From NCBI RefSeq assembly GCF_000169155.1, contig NZ_AAWL01000012.1, positions 1 through 64,000 of the forward strand: a stretch of DNA of 64,000 nt. The letters run 5' to 3'. A program made the translations under genes and the position numbers. The notes below the pieces were generated by a model. That model did no database searches and had not been told where the DNA came from. It saw nothing but the letters and a program-made list of their open reading frames with translations. Positions 54,851-63,708 of this stretch are shown piece by piece (positions within the stretch are counted from its first letter, which is position 1; every line of letters begins with the position of its first letter). The DNA comes from Thermosinus carboxydivorans Nor1. Lineage in GTDB: Bacteria > Bacillota > Negativicutes > Sporomusales > Thermosinaceae.

Positions 54851-56254
54851 CTACGCCTTGCAGGCGGCATCGTCAGCTTCGCACGTCGGCTTGTAATTCC
54901 AGGTAAACAGCAGGAACAACATTGCCAGCAAGCACGAGCCAATCAGAATGTAGAAACCGGCATCCCATCCGAAGGCTTTCACGGCGTAGCCAATGCCCGA
55001 GCTCGCGCCGACCGTCCCAAAGAGATAACCGAATAATCCGGTAAACCCGGCAGCTGTACCGGCGGCTTTTTTCGGTACCATGTCCAGGGCGCTAACGCCG
55101 ATCAACATGACCGGTCCGTAAATGAGAAAGCCGATAGTCGCCAGGGCGATAATGTCCACCAGCGGGTTGCCAGCTGGGTTTTTCCAGTAAACAAACACGG
55201 CGGCCAACACTGCAATCATGTAAATAAAGCTAACCGGCGAACGGCGCCCCCGGAAGTATTTGTCGCTCAGCCAGCCCGCCAGCAATGTTCCTGGTATTCC
55301 GGCATACTCGTAAATAAAATAACCCCAGCCGGCGTTCTTAACCGATAGCTGTTTCATGTGCATAAGGTATGTTGGAGCCCAGTCCACCACGCCGTAACGC
55401 ACGCAATATACGAAAGCGTTGGCAATAGCAATTGTCCACACATATTTATTGTTCAATACATATTTAAACAAAATCTCTTTGACCGACAATTCTTTTTCCG
55501 CGTCAATGCCTTTAGCAGCAACAGGATAGTCATTTTTGTACTCTTCAATGGGCGGCAAGCCAACTGACTGCGGCGTGTCCCGCAAAGTAGCAATAATAAA
55601 GAAACTAATGGCGATGGCAATGACAGCGGGTACGTAGAACATGCCCTGCCAGCCGAAGGAGAACAACGCCCAGATACAGATAGGCGCGATGATGCCGCCG
55701 CCAATATTGTGGGCGCAGTTCCAGATGGCCATCTTGGTGCCGCGCTCACTCACCGAAAACCAGTGCGTCATGGTACGGCCGCTGGGAGGCCAGCCCATCC
55801 CCTGGAACCAGCCATTGAGAAACATGAGGATAAACATGATTGTAACACTGGTTGTCAGCGGGAAGAACAGGTTCACGACCCCGGACAAAAACAGGCCAGC
55901 GGCCATAAAATAGCGGGGATTGCTGCGGTCGGACCAGGTTGCCATGACAAACTTGCTCAGGCCATACGCTAGGCCAAGCGCAGCACGAACATTGCCGATA
56001 TCGGCGGTAGTAAAACCTAAATTTCTGATAAGGTGCGGAGCCGCCATGGGAAAGTTGCTCCGCGTGAGATAATAAGTTGCATAACCAATAAAAATGCTCA
56101 TGAACACCTGCAAACGGTACTTGGGGTACAGTTTGGCGACTTCCGCGTCCGGCAAGCGCGGTATGTGCGGAGCCGGTTCAAAAAAACTGAACAACCCACC
56201 TTTTTTCGCTTGTGCTGCCGTTGATGTTGATGTAGCCTTAGAATTTTCCGACAT
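54851..56254 (-). CDS. glpT: Organophosphate:phosphate antiporter, GlpT/PgtP-type MFS transporter
   Basis: This protein of about 467 residues has twelve membrane helices. The N-terminal FIGYATYYLTRSNFPMAAPHLI and FLNGWFQGMGWPPSGRTMTHWFSVSERGTKMAIWNCAHNIGGG are family signatures with substrate-binding arginines. It exchanges glycerol-3-phosphate, or a related phosphate ester, for phosphate. Locus context favours glycerol-3-phosphate. The ATG at 56254 has GAGAGGGTG eight bases upstream. It follows the three-gene sensing module, which may control it. Confidence 0.9.
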   Translation of the reverse strand: MSENSKATSTSTAAQAKKGGLFSFFEPAPHIPRLPDAEVAKLYPKYRLQVFMSIFIGYATYYLTRSNFPMAAPHLIRNLGFTTADIGNVRAALGLAYGLSKFVMATWSDRSNPRYFMAAGLFLSGVVNLFFPLTTSVTIMFILMFLNGWFQGMGWPPSGRTMTHWFSVSERGTKMAIWNCAHNIGGGIIAPICIWALFSFGWQGMFYVPAVIAIAISFFIIATLRDTPQSVGLPPIEEYKNDYPVAAKGIDAEKELSVKEILFKYVLNNKYVWTIAIANAFVYCVRYGVVDWAPTYLMHMKQLSVKNAGWGYFIYEYAGIPGTLLAGWLSDKYFRGRRSPVSFIYMIAVLAAVFVYWKNPAGNPLVDIIALATIGFLIYGPVMLIGVSALDMVPKKAAGTAAGFTGLFGYLFGTVGASSGIGYAVKAFGWDAGFYILIGSCLLAMLFLLFTWNYKPTCEADDAACKA

Positions 56255-56366
56255 AAAAATTTCACCCTCTCTTTCTCCATTTCTCCACTTCATTTACAAT
56301 TATTGCCGTTAACAGAAAATTCTCATATCGGTAAAATGCTGATTTTGCAGTAAGAAAAAATGAGAA

Positions 56367-56395
56367 AACCCCGTAGGAAAAATTCCTACGGGGTT
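56367..56395 (-). terminator. Intrinsic terminator after the LuxR-type regulator gene
   Basis: A 13-bp perfect stem (AACCCCGTAGGAA and complement) closed by 3 bases, followed by TTCTC on the minus strand. It overlaps the stop codon of the regulator and separates it from glpT. Confidence 0.88.
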
Positions 56396-57050
56396 AATTT
56401 TGTTGTCAATAGCCCATGCTTTAAGGCATATTCCACCAACTGGCTTTTTTCCGTATATCCTAGCTTATTCATAATCCTGGTCTTGTGCGTATCCACCGTC
56501 TTAACGCTGATACATAACATTTTCGCAATCTCGCTCAATGAATAGCCTCTAACCATATATTTAAGCACTTCCCGCTCCCGAAAGCTCAACAGCGTGTAAG
56601 GATCATCGGCCGCGTGTGCGGCAGCGCCTGCCAAGAGACTGCCCAGCAGTTCCTGAGTCTTGGCTGGGTTTAAGTACCGCCGTCCTTTAGCGACCGTCCG
56701 GATTGCCTGAAATAGTTCCGTATCGACGGCTTTCTTTTCCACATATCCTAACGCCCCCGCCCGCATTGCCTCTTTTAAATACTGTTCATCTTCATGCATC
56801 GTGAGCACCAAGATTTTTATCTGGCAGCCCCGGCTCTTAAGCTCCCTGATGACTTCCAGCCCACCCATGACAGGCATAGCCAAGTCGAGTATCAATACGT
56901 CTGCCGTTTCTCTTTCCAGCAAACGCAGCACTTGCTGCCCGTCGGCCGCCTCACCCACGACAGTAAAGTCCGGCTCATTATTGAGCAGTAGTTTCAGACC
57001 AGCCCGAAGAACCGCATGGTCATCGGCCAGGATATTTTTATTTTCACCAT
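56386..57050 (-). CDS. NarL/FixJ-type response regulator, with an apparent frameshift at codon 6
   Basis: The receiver domain (ILADDHAVLRAGLKLLLNN, then phosphoacceptor VLILDLAMPVMGGLEV) is followed by a LuxR HTH (LSFREREVLKYMVRGYSLSEIAKMLCISVKTVDTHKTRIMNKL). The natural start, ATG at 57050, gives MVKIK and then leaves frame. One more A in the A run near 57035 would give MVKIKNILADDHAV. Without it the frame has no start before 56958, which would lose the first beta strand and acidic pocket. About 221 residues if corrected. It lies 14 bases after its kinase. Confidence 0.88.
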
Positions 57051-57064
57051 ATGATCAACCCCGC

Positions 57065-58486
57065 TCACTTAAGGACGTTAGACAAAATTTTCGGCAATGT
57101 AGCAATGACAACGGTGCCGCACCCGTTTTCCGAATGTATGTCGAGGCTGCCGCCCAAAAGTTCAGCCCGTTCTTTCATGCCATAAATTCCTAACCGGTTC
57201 TTTTGGCCGGCAGACTCAAGTCCCCCGTCAATTCCCAGGCCATCGTCCCGGACAACCAGCCTTACTGTTTGTCCGGCAGCGGACAAACAAACATAGACAT
57301 TTGATGCCCTTGCATGTTTGGCAATATTTGTAAGACTTTCCTGCAGTATGCGGTAAAGCGCCAGGGAGACTTCCGGATCCAACTCCAGCTGTTTCTCCGG
57401 AACAGAAAAATGTACCTTCAACCCCTGTTGTCCACTAAAAGTCTGGATATATTTTTGCATAGCCGCTGTGACCCCCAAATCGTCCAATACCGGAGGCCTT
57501 AGTTCTACGGCAATTTTTCGCAAGCCTTCCAACGCGTTAACCGCTACGTCACGCGCCTCCTGCAAAAGCTCTTTTTGCTGTTGGTCGGTCAGCTTGGAAA
57601 GCAAAAGTTTCATATAAGCAAGTAGCGACGCCAGCAACTGTCCCGTTTCATCATGGAGTTCCCTTGATATGCGCTTTCGTTCATCCTCCTGAATGGTGAA
57701 AAGTTTTTTTATCAGAAAGGCGCGCATGGCTTCCTTATGCCTGAGCTCTTCCAACAATAAATTGTTTTCCTTTTCTTTCTCCTTGAGACCGGCGACCATC
57801 TGATTAAACGCGACTGCCAACAGCCCAACTTCATCGCCCGTTTTTGCCTCTACCCGGGCGGAAAGATTGCCGCTCTGGATTTCAGCAACAGCGTCAGCCA
57901 GACTGCGGATAGGCCTGATAATTAGGGAAGTCAGCCATGTAGCCAAAAAAGTGGCAATAACACACATCATTATAATACCAATAAAAAAGTTGCGGTTTGT
58001 TTTATTTAATAACTGCTGAGTGCTGTTTTCCGACATGCCAACGCGGACAAAACCGATGTCCCCGTTTTCAATGGGAACCATTACTTCCCGGATAATACCT
58101 TCATTGGTGTCAAACTTAATTACCGCTGATGAACCGCCGCTATCCCTCAGCGTTGCCAGTCCTCGCGGCAGCCCGTCAGAAAATGTATGGGCCAGAATGC
58201 GGCCAGTATAATCGGTAATCAGAACATACCTTACGTCTTCCGTATTGTGTTGTGTTTTACTTATTCGTTCATAGAGAGCGTAATGGTTGTCCAGCAAAAT
58301 ATCATTGGCACTGAGAGCAGCAATATAATTAGCCACTTCCAGGCCACGCTTTTCCATTTGTTGGCCCAACAGATCAACGGTGGCCTGACGGATCACAATC
58401 CATACCAACAGCCCTACCAACAGCAGCATACCAACAATAATGCCGTTTACCTTATAGTAGATACTCAAGCGCCCCAGCCACCTCAT
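57065..58486 (-). CDS. Sensor histidine kinase, HisKA_3 (NarX/DesK-like) family
   Basis: This 473-residue kinase has two membrane helices (about 13-32 and 167-190) around a 130-residue extracytoplasmic sensor, HAMP (190-240), then HisKA_3 with phosphoacceptor His278 in RISRELHDETGQLLASL. The ATPase domain contains LQESLTNIAKHA, VRDDGLGID and LGIYGMKERAELLGG. Its start overlaps the stop of the PhnD-like gene (ATGA), so the sensor lipoprotein and the kinase are coupled and probably interact. Confidence 0.93.
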   Translation of the reverse strand: MRWLGRLSIYYKVNGIIVGMLLLVGLLVWIVIRQATVDLLGQQMEKRGLEVANYIAALSANDILLDNHYALYERISKTQHNTEDVRYVLITDYTGRILAHTFSDGLPRGLATLRDSGGSSAVIKFDTNEGIIREVMVPIENGDIGFVRVGMSENSTQQLLNKTNRNFFIGIIMMCVIATFLATWLTSLIIRPIRSLADAVAEIQSGNLSARVEAKTGDEVGLLAVAFNQMVAGLKEKEKENNLLLEELRHKEAMRAFLIKKLFTIQEDERKRISRELHDETGQLLASLLAYMKLLLSKLTDQQQKELLQEARDVAVNALEGLRKIAVELRPPVLDDLGVTAAMQKYIQTFSGQQGLKVHFSVPEKQLELDPEVSLALYRILQESLTNIAKHARASNVYVCLSAAGQTVRLVVRDDGLGIDGGLESAGQKNRLGIYGMKERAELLGGSLDIHSENGCGTVVIATLPKILSNVLK

Positions 58487-59409
58487 GGCAACCCACCCGC
58501 TCGATCATATAGTCGGCGCAGGGGTTCATAAAGTTCAGGCTGAGGCGGCACAAACCGGTCGATCAACAGGCCTTGGAGGGCTGCCCGCATTTGGGGATCT
58601 TTATCCATGTCAAGAAAAACCATCCTAAGTTGTGCTTTCAGTTCGGGACTTAAGTTTTTGCGTATTACCACCGGCCCGGTCGGCGCTGGGCCGATGGTGG
58701 CAATAATCCGCACATTGGCAGCAATTTCGGGGCTCGTTGCGGCCACATAGTCATAAATCATGCTGTCGACACTGGCGCCGTCAGCGAGATTGTTCGCCAC
58801 TGCCCACACCGATTTGTCATGATTATAAGTATAAATATACCGGCTAAAAAATTTTTCCGGGACTTCCCGCCGCTGCCACAAGTAATCGACGATGCACATG
58901 TGACCGGAATAGCTAAGCGGGTCGGTAAAGGCAAAAACTTTTCCCCTAAGGTCGTCCAATTTTTCCACGGGGCTGGTTTTCGGCACAATTACATACGCCA
59001 TATATAAAGTAGTACCCTGATATTCAGCCATGGCCAGAATTTCCGTCTCGACCATACCGCGGTAAGCACTGTAAGCGCCGGTGGAGGAAAACGCTACATC
59101 CGCTTCGCCATTAGCAAGAAGCATATTCAGTTCTTCATAGGTGGTACGCTGAACAAGGACAGCGGGAAACCCCAGCCGCCCCGAAATATATTGGGCAATT
59201 CTGCGGTAGTGACTAATAGTCTCCTTCGGCGACAGCACGGAAGCCAGGGCAATGCGCAACGGCTTTGGGGAAGCTTCAACCGGGTTATAGGCAGCCTGAG
59301 TTTCTTTTTGACGAAAATCAATATATGGCCTTGCATTTTGTTGGCAGCCACTGATAAGCACACACAAAAAAATGATAAGCAGACAAACGGCACAACGTAT
59401 ATTCACCAT
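58483..59409 (-). CDS. PhnD-like phosphate/phosphonate-type substrate-binding lipoprotein
   Basis: This protein of about 308 residues has a lipoprotein signal ending VLISGC. The PBP-like fold follows: LRIALASVLSPKETISHYRRIAQYISGRLG, VLVQRTTYEELNMLLANGEADVAFSSTGAY and DLRGKVFAFTDPLSYSGHMC. No ABC permease or ATPase is nearby. Instead it heads an operon with a histidine kinase and response regulator, so it most likely serves as the ligand-binding part of a signalling system, comparable in layout to PgtC-PgtB-PgtA. ATG 59409 or GTG 59415 can start it. Confidence 0.88.
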   Translation of the reverse strand: MVNIRCAVCLLIIFLCVLISGCQQNARPYIDFRQKETQAAYNPVEASPKPLRIALASVLSPKETISHYRRIAQYISGRLGFPAVLVQRTTYEELNMLLANGEADVAFSSTGAYSAYRGMVETEILAMAEYQGTTLYMAYVIVPKTSPVEKLDDLRGKVFAFTDPLSYSGHMCIVDYLWQRREVPEKFFSRYIYTYNHDKSVWAVANNLADGASVDSMIYDYVAATSPEIAANVRIIATIGPAPTGPVVIRKNLSPELKAQLRMVFLDMDKDPQMRAALQGLLIDRFVPPQPELYEPLRRLYDRAGGLP

Positions 59410-59545
59410 AATCACCCGTTAACCAGTATGTCCCACCCTAACACTATTTTTTCTATGCTGCTTCCGTTCATACCTGCTGCTCGAGCTCCAGAGGGCCTAC
59501 CAAACTTTTTGCGAATAACATTGTTGGGTAAAATGCCTGAGTCAG

Positions 59546-60742
59546 TTACCCGACCCAGTCAAAGCGCAGCGCTTGTTTAAACAGCGATACGGGGTGCACC
59601 GCCTTAACCCCGGTAGCATATTCAATCTGAATACGGCACGTCCCGCATTCCGTCACCACCATGTCTGCCTGGCTGTCCTTTATTTTCGTGAACAAGCGCT
59701 CGCCGATTTTCATGGCAATATCGTATTTATCTTTTTTAAAACCGTAACTACCGGCAATGCCACAACAACCAGCATCGGCCACGTTAACCTCGCAGCCGGG
59801 AATAGACTGCAACAACTCCAGACTGGGAAGGCCGATGCCCTGGGCCCTTAGATGACAAGGGGCATGATACAGGTACTTGCCCGCAAGGGGAATAAACTCA
59901 GAATTCAAACGCCCTTGTTCAAGCATTTCCAATAAAAACTCTCCGGCATCGTAGTGCTGGCTGGCGACCTCGTCCGCCCCATTTGCCCGAAACAGTTCAC
60001 AATATTCCTGCCGCAGCGTCAAACCGCAGCTGGTGCAGCAAGTGACAATCGGCCAACCCTCCCGGGCCCAGCGCCTTAATTCACGCAGGTTGCGCCTTGC
60101 CTTTTCTTCCGCCAGTTCAAGGTAGCCGTTAGCAACGGCAGGGGTACCGCAGCAAACAACGTCAGGAACTATAACTTCATAGCGGCTGGCCTGCAATATT
60201 GCTACCAGATCCATTCCTACCCGCGGATCATTGTAGCCAATGTAACAGCCTGGGAAAAACACGACCTTGTCTGGAAAACGTTGCTGTTTTAATTCTGCGA
60301 ATTGACGGTAAAAGTTTTTTTCGGCATACTTGGGCAACGGACGGTCGGCAATGCCGACAGCTCTCAACATCGTTCTAACAACGGCATTATTCATAGTTAT
60401 ATTAGCGAACGATGCAACCGGACTGGCTAACCGGGCAAACATTTCGCCGTTTACGAGTATCCAGTCGCGCAGGCTTTTGCCGTTTTGCCGACGGTACTGG
60501 GCTTTGGCCAACGTACTGAACAGTGAAACCGGCACACTTGACGGGCACGTTATATCGCAGTTTTTGCAGTTTGTACAATAATCAGCAGAAATTTCAATGT
60601 CCTGGTCGAACAGGCGGAATCTTTCCAAAGCCGGCCCAACCATTTTCGGACCGGCAAACTCGCGTGCCGCGGCTGTTACCGGGCATTGTACGGTACAGGC
60701 CGTGCAGGCGATACATTGGTCCAAGCATTTGTGTTTTAGCAT
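59546..60742 (-). CDS. glpC: Anaerobic glycerol-3-phosphate dehydrogenase subunit C
   Basis: This 398-residue membrane-associated iron-sulfur subunit has two ferredoxin-type clusters (CIACTACTVQCPVTAA and CTNCKNCDITCPSSV) and two CCG-type domains (FFPGCYIGYN, CCTSCGLTLRQEY; APCHLRAQG, DAGCCGIAGSYG). It passes electrons from GlpAB to the quinone pool. Its length is close to that of E. coli GlpC. The start overlaps the glpB stop by 7 bases. Confidence 0.95.
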   Translation of the reverse strand: MLKHKCLDQCIACTACTVQCPVTAAAREFAGPKMVGPALERFRLFDQDIEISADYCTNCKNCDITCPSSVPVSLFSTLAKAQYRRQNGKSLRDWILVNGEMFARLASPVASFANITMNNAVVRTMLRAVGIADRPLPKYAEKNFYRQFAELKQQRFPDKVVFFPGCYIGYNDPRVGMDLVAILQASRYEVIVPDVVCCGTPAVANGYLELAEEKARRNLRELRRWAREGWPIVTCCTSCGLTLRQEYCELFRANGADEVASQHYDAGEFLLEMLEQGRLNSEFIPLAGKYLYHAPCHLRAQGIGLPSLELLQSIPGCEVNVADAGCCGIAGSYGFKKDKYDIAMKIGERLFTKIKDSQADMVVTECGTCRIQIEYATGVKAVHPVSLFKQALRFDWVG

Positions 60743-61998
60743 CCCTTCACCCCCGCCAACGCCATTATTGCTGCCTGATAACCGGAAACGACCGCTACAC
60801 CGTTCCCCGACTTTTCGAGGCAGTAATCATAGCCGGCTAGCATCTTGCCAGCTAGATAAACATTTTGCAATACGATTTCCCCTCTTGAATCAATAGGGTT
60901 CAATTGTCGGTTTACCCGAATCCCTGTTCGTCCAAACATCTGCCCGGTACAAGCAAACAAATCATGTTTGCTCCACATTTTCCAAGCAGCATAGGTTTCT
61001 ACTGGCAACCCCATGATTGGCTCATATACACGGCCCGGCTCTGCGATGATCCCCCCGCCTAGGAACCCGCCTGTTGCCAGGATGAACGCATCGGCAAAAT
61101 ATTCACGCTCACGGCCCAACCCCTGGGATATCACTGCCCGGCAGTGGTGCTTGCTGCAATCGGCTGAGCGCACGAAAGCGTTTTCAACGATATTTACTCC
61201 CAGCCGCCTAAGGTGGCGTACAAATAATTTATGCAGCCTGCTTCCGGTAACCGCCGGCGGCGGAGCGACCAACTCGACCAGTCGGCAGCCAAGTTCTTGT
61301 TCTAATTGTTTCCATATGTTATAGTCCGGTTCCGTCCCCAGGACAGGGGGCAGCAGCACCCAGTCGCCAGACCCGACATGGGCGCTCAAACATTTAACCA
61401 GACTGCCACGGCCCTCAGCCGTGTCCAGTCGCCGGGCAATGTCCAGGAAAGTTACATCCCGACCGCCGGTCAGCTGCAGGTCGATTCCCACAATATGGTA
61501 ATTACTGCGGTAAGGCGCGCTATGCTTCAGGCCTTTCACCACAAGCCGCGGATAAAAGTCCTTTAGGCCCTGAAAGCCTACAACAACCACTTTGGCCGCA
61601 CATTCCATACCCAGTGGGTTCATCGATTCAGGCGCGAGACAGCTGGGTTTGAGCGTACCTGCGACAGTCGGCAGCCAAATATTTTGATGTAAGCTGCCAG
61701 TAAAAGGGTAACCTTCTTCCCGGCAAATGGCCAAAAAACTCTCCAGTCCCTGCTCTACGGTTTCCCGGCCCATTATCGTATAGGGGTGATCTGCACTTAA
61801 GGCAGTAATTGACTGATAAGGGCTGATTACTGCTGTGGCATTCACATAGCCCAAAACGTCTATGACGCCACTGCCAACCGTCAATGTCCCCGCACCTTTT
61901 GTTAACAGTGTCACCTTTTTGCCCTGCCGGGCAGCCGTAGCGGCGGCCATAAGCCCTGCCAGGCCACCGCCGATGACAATTACATCACTTTCTCTCAC
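60736..61998 (-). CDS. glpB: Anaerobic glycerol-3-phosphate dehydrogenase subunit B
   Basis: This protein of about 420 residues matches the usual GlpB length when started at GTG 61998. It begins SDVIVIGGGLAGLMAAATAARQGKKVTLLTKG, a flavin-binding fold, and ends with GNGVAVVSGYQAAIMAL. An ATG five codons upstream is an alternative. The start lies within the glpA 3' end. GlpB links the dehydrogenase GlpA to the membrane iron-sulfur subunit GlpC. Confidence 0.95.
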   Translation of the reverse strand: MRESDVIVIGGGLAGLMAAATAARQGKKVTLLTKGAGTLTVGSGVIDVLGYVNATAVISPYQSITALSADHPYTIMGRETVEQGLESFLAICREEGYPFTGSLHQNIWLPTVAGTLKPSCLAPESMNPLGMECAAKVVVVGFQGLKDFYPRLVVKGLKHSAPYRSNYHIVGIDLQLTGGRDVTFLDIARRLDTAEGRGSLVKCLSAHVGSGDWVLLPPVLGTEPDYNIWKQLEQELGCRLVELVAPPPAVTGSRLHKLFVRHLRRLGVNIVENAFVRSADCSKHHCRAVISQGLGREREYFADAFILATGGFLGGGIIAEPGRVYEPIMGLPVETYAAWKMWSKHDLFACTGQMFGRTGIRVNRQLNPIDSRGEIVLQNVYLAGKMLAGYDYCLEKSGNGVAVVSGYQAAIMALAGVKGC

Positions 61999-63595
61999 AC
62001 CGCACCACCCCATCAATATTGAGCGTAGCACCGTAAACGGCCCGCATAAGTTCCGCCTCACGCAGCTGGCTGCCCCACAAGACCGGACGGATTCCTGACC
62101 TGCGTGATTGTAGAAAATCTTTAAGCAGGCCACAGGGCGTCCTGTCTTTTCCTAGTCCTTCGGCAACTACCGCTCCGACGCTGCGTAAGGCACAAAAAGT
62201 CCCCTGACAAGTTCCCATGCCCATGCGCGTCTTACGCCGTATATCATCGAGACAAAAACTTGTATCCATTGCTGCGACTTCTCTTATTTCAGCCAATGTA
62301 ACCAGTTCGCATTCACAGACTAATTGTCGGGCAGTATTATCCTGCTTAAGCCGGTTCAGAACCCCATCAAGGTTTGATCCAAGCCTTGCCACTGCCTTTT
62401 CAACCCCAAAACTTGGAAAAAAGCGGCGTGCTTCATTAATTTTTTCGGGCGGATGCTCGGGAATAAGAGGTTCAAGAGCTGTTCGGCACGGTTCTTTTAT
62501 ATTTAAATACTGGCAAACAACATCCACCGTTTTTTCGGCCATCAATCGATAGGTCGTCAATTTGCCGCCGGCAACGCTAATCAATCCATATAGCCCATCC
62601 GTTTTGGCGTGGTCGATAACTGCAAAAGTGCGAGCAGCAGCCCGTCCTTTTGCATCTGAGCTGTATAATGGGCGGGTTCCAGCAAACGCCCGCAATATCC
62701 GATACTTCTCTAAGTTCTCGAACAAGACTTGGCCAACACGCAGTTGACTAAGAACGTCTTCCGTCCTAACTTGGAAGTCATCTGGTCTGTCGCTTGGCAC
62801 GGAAGTCGTCCCCAAAATGGAAACCGTACCGTGGGGCACAAAAATATCGGCGTCAGACGGCGGACGCAACCGGTTGATTACTCGGTTGCTAAGTCGATGA
62901 TTAAAAGCAATCAGCGTCCCACGATCAGGTTTAACATTTACCGTAACCCCTGCTAAAGCGCCAACTTGTCCTACCCACGGACCAGCGGCATTAATCACAT
63001 AATCGCAGGCAATAGCGTCCGTTTCCCCCGTTAAGGTATTCCTTACCTTCACCCCGACTACCCGGTTATTGACATGTTCAATTTTAATGACTTCAGAATA
63101 AGTACGAATACTGCCGCCGTACTTGGCGGCCGAGGCGGCATTTTGCCAAACCAATCTAAAACCGTCAATCGCAGCATCAGGGACACGGTAGACTGTTTTA
63201 ATCCGTGGTGATAAACAAGGTTCAAGACGCCGGGCTTCTTGCGGTGAAATTGGAACAGCCGGGATGCCCAATCGGCTGCATGCTTCAACCCACTGTTGTT
63301 CATATTTCTCATCATCTTCCGGCAGCCGGACGAAAAAGCCTTCTGTTTCCTCGACACAGTAACGGCCAATGCGGCGCAGTATGCGGTTTTCCTCAATGCA
63401 TTCCCGTGCCGATTCCGGGTCCTTCACGGCGTACCGACCACCGCTGTGCAACAGGCCGTGAAACCGCGAACTGGTGCCATAAGCCAGGTCGCGCTGTTCC
63501 AACAGTACGGCTTTGATCCCCCGCATTGCTAGGTCCCTTAGAATGCCGGTCCCGGTAGCTCCGCCGCCGATTACCACAACTGTAGCATATTGCAT
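61985..63595 (-). CDS. glpA: Anaerobic glycerol-3-phosphate dehydrogenase subunit A
   Basis: This 536-residue catalytic subunit oxidises glycerol-3-phosphate to dihydroxyacetone phosphate. FAD motif VVVIGGGATGTGILRDLAMRG and the substrate region TSSRFHGLLHSGGRYAVKDPE are present. The C-terminal BFD-like [2Fe-2S] domain shows CECELVTLAEIREVA and TRMGMGTCQGTFCALR. Its length is close to E. coli GlpA. AAAGGGGTGG precedes the ATG. A terminator hairpin upstream suggests control by the adjacent glpP. Confidence 0.96.
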   Translation of the reverse strand: MQYATVVVIGGGATGTGILRDLAMRGIKAVLLEQRDLAYGTSSRFHGLLHSGGRYAVKDPESARECIEENRILRRIGRYCVEETEGFFVRLPEDDEKYEQQWVEACSRLGIPAVPISPQEARRLEPCLSPRIKTVYRVPDAAIDGFRLVWQNAASAAKYGGSIRTYSEVIKIEHVNNRVVGVKVRNTLTGETDAIACDYVINAAGPWVGQVGALAGVTVNVKPDRGTLIAFNHRLSNRVINRLRPPSDADIFVPHGTVSILGTTSVPSDRPDDFQVRTEDVLSQLRVGQVLFENLEKYRILRAFAGTRPLYSSDAKGRAAARTFAVIDHAKTDGLYGLISVAGGKLTTYRLMAEKTVDVVCQYLNIKEPCRTALEPLIPEHPPEKINEARRFFPSFGVEKAVARLGSNLDGVLNRLKQDNTARQLVCECELVTLAEIREVAAMDTSFCLDDIRRKTRMGMGTCQGTFCALRSVGAVVAEGLGKDRTPCGLLKDFLQSRRSGIRPVLWGSQLREAELMRAVYGATLNIDGVVRCERK

Positions 63596-63620
63596 TTTGC
63601 CACCCCTTTGTTATGTCTTT

Positions 63621-63678
63621 AGAAAACAAAAAGTCCAATTACACCGGCAACCCGTAATTGCCGAATGTAATTGGACTT
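63621..63678 (-). promoter_or_regulatory. Leader terminator between glpP and glpA, candidate GlpP antitermination site
   Basis: AAGTCCAATTACA and TGTAATTGGACTT form a 13-bp outer stem. CGGCAA and TTGCCG extend it inside. TTTTTGTTTTC follows on the minus strand (63630-63621). The hairpin sits between glpP and glpABC. In Bacillus, GlpP with glycerol-3-phosphate prevents termination at such leaders; here it is inferred from position. Confidence 0.75.
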
Positions 63679-63708
63679 CTCCTTGTCTCGTCCGCGGTAT
63701 TAAGTTAA

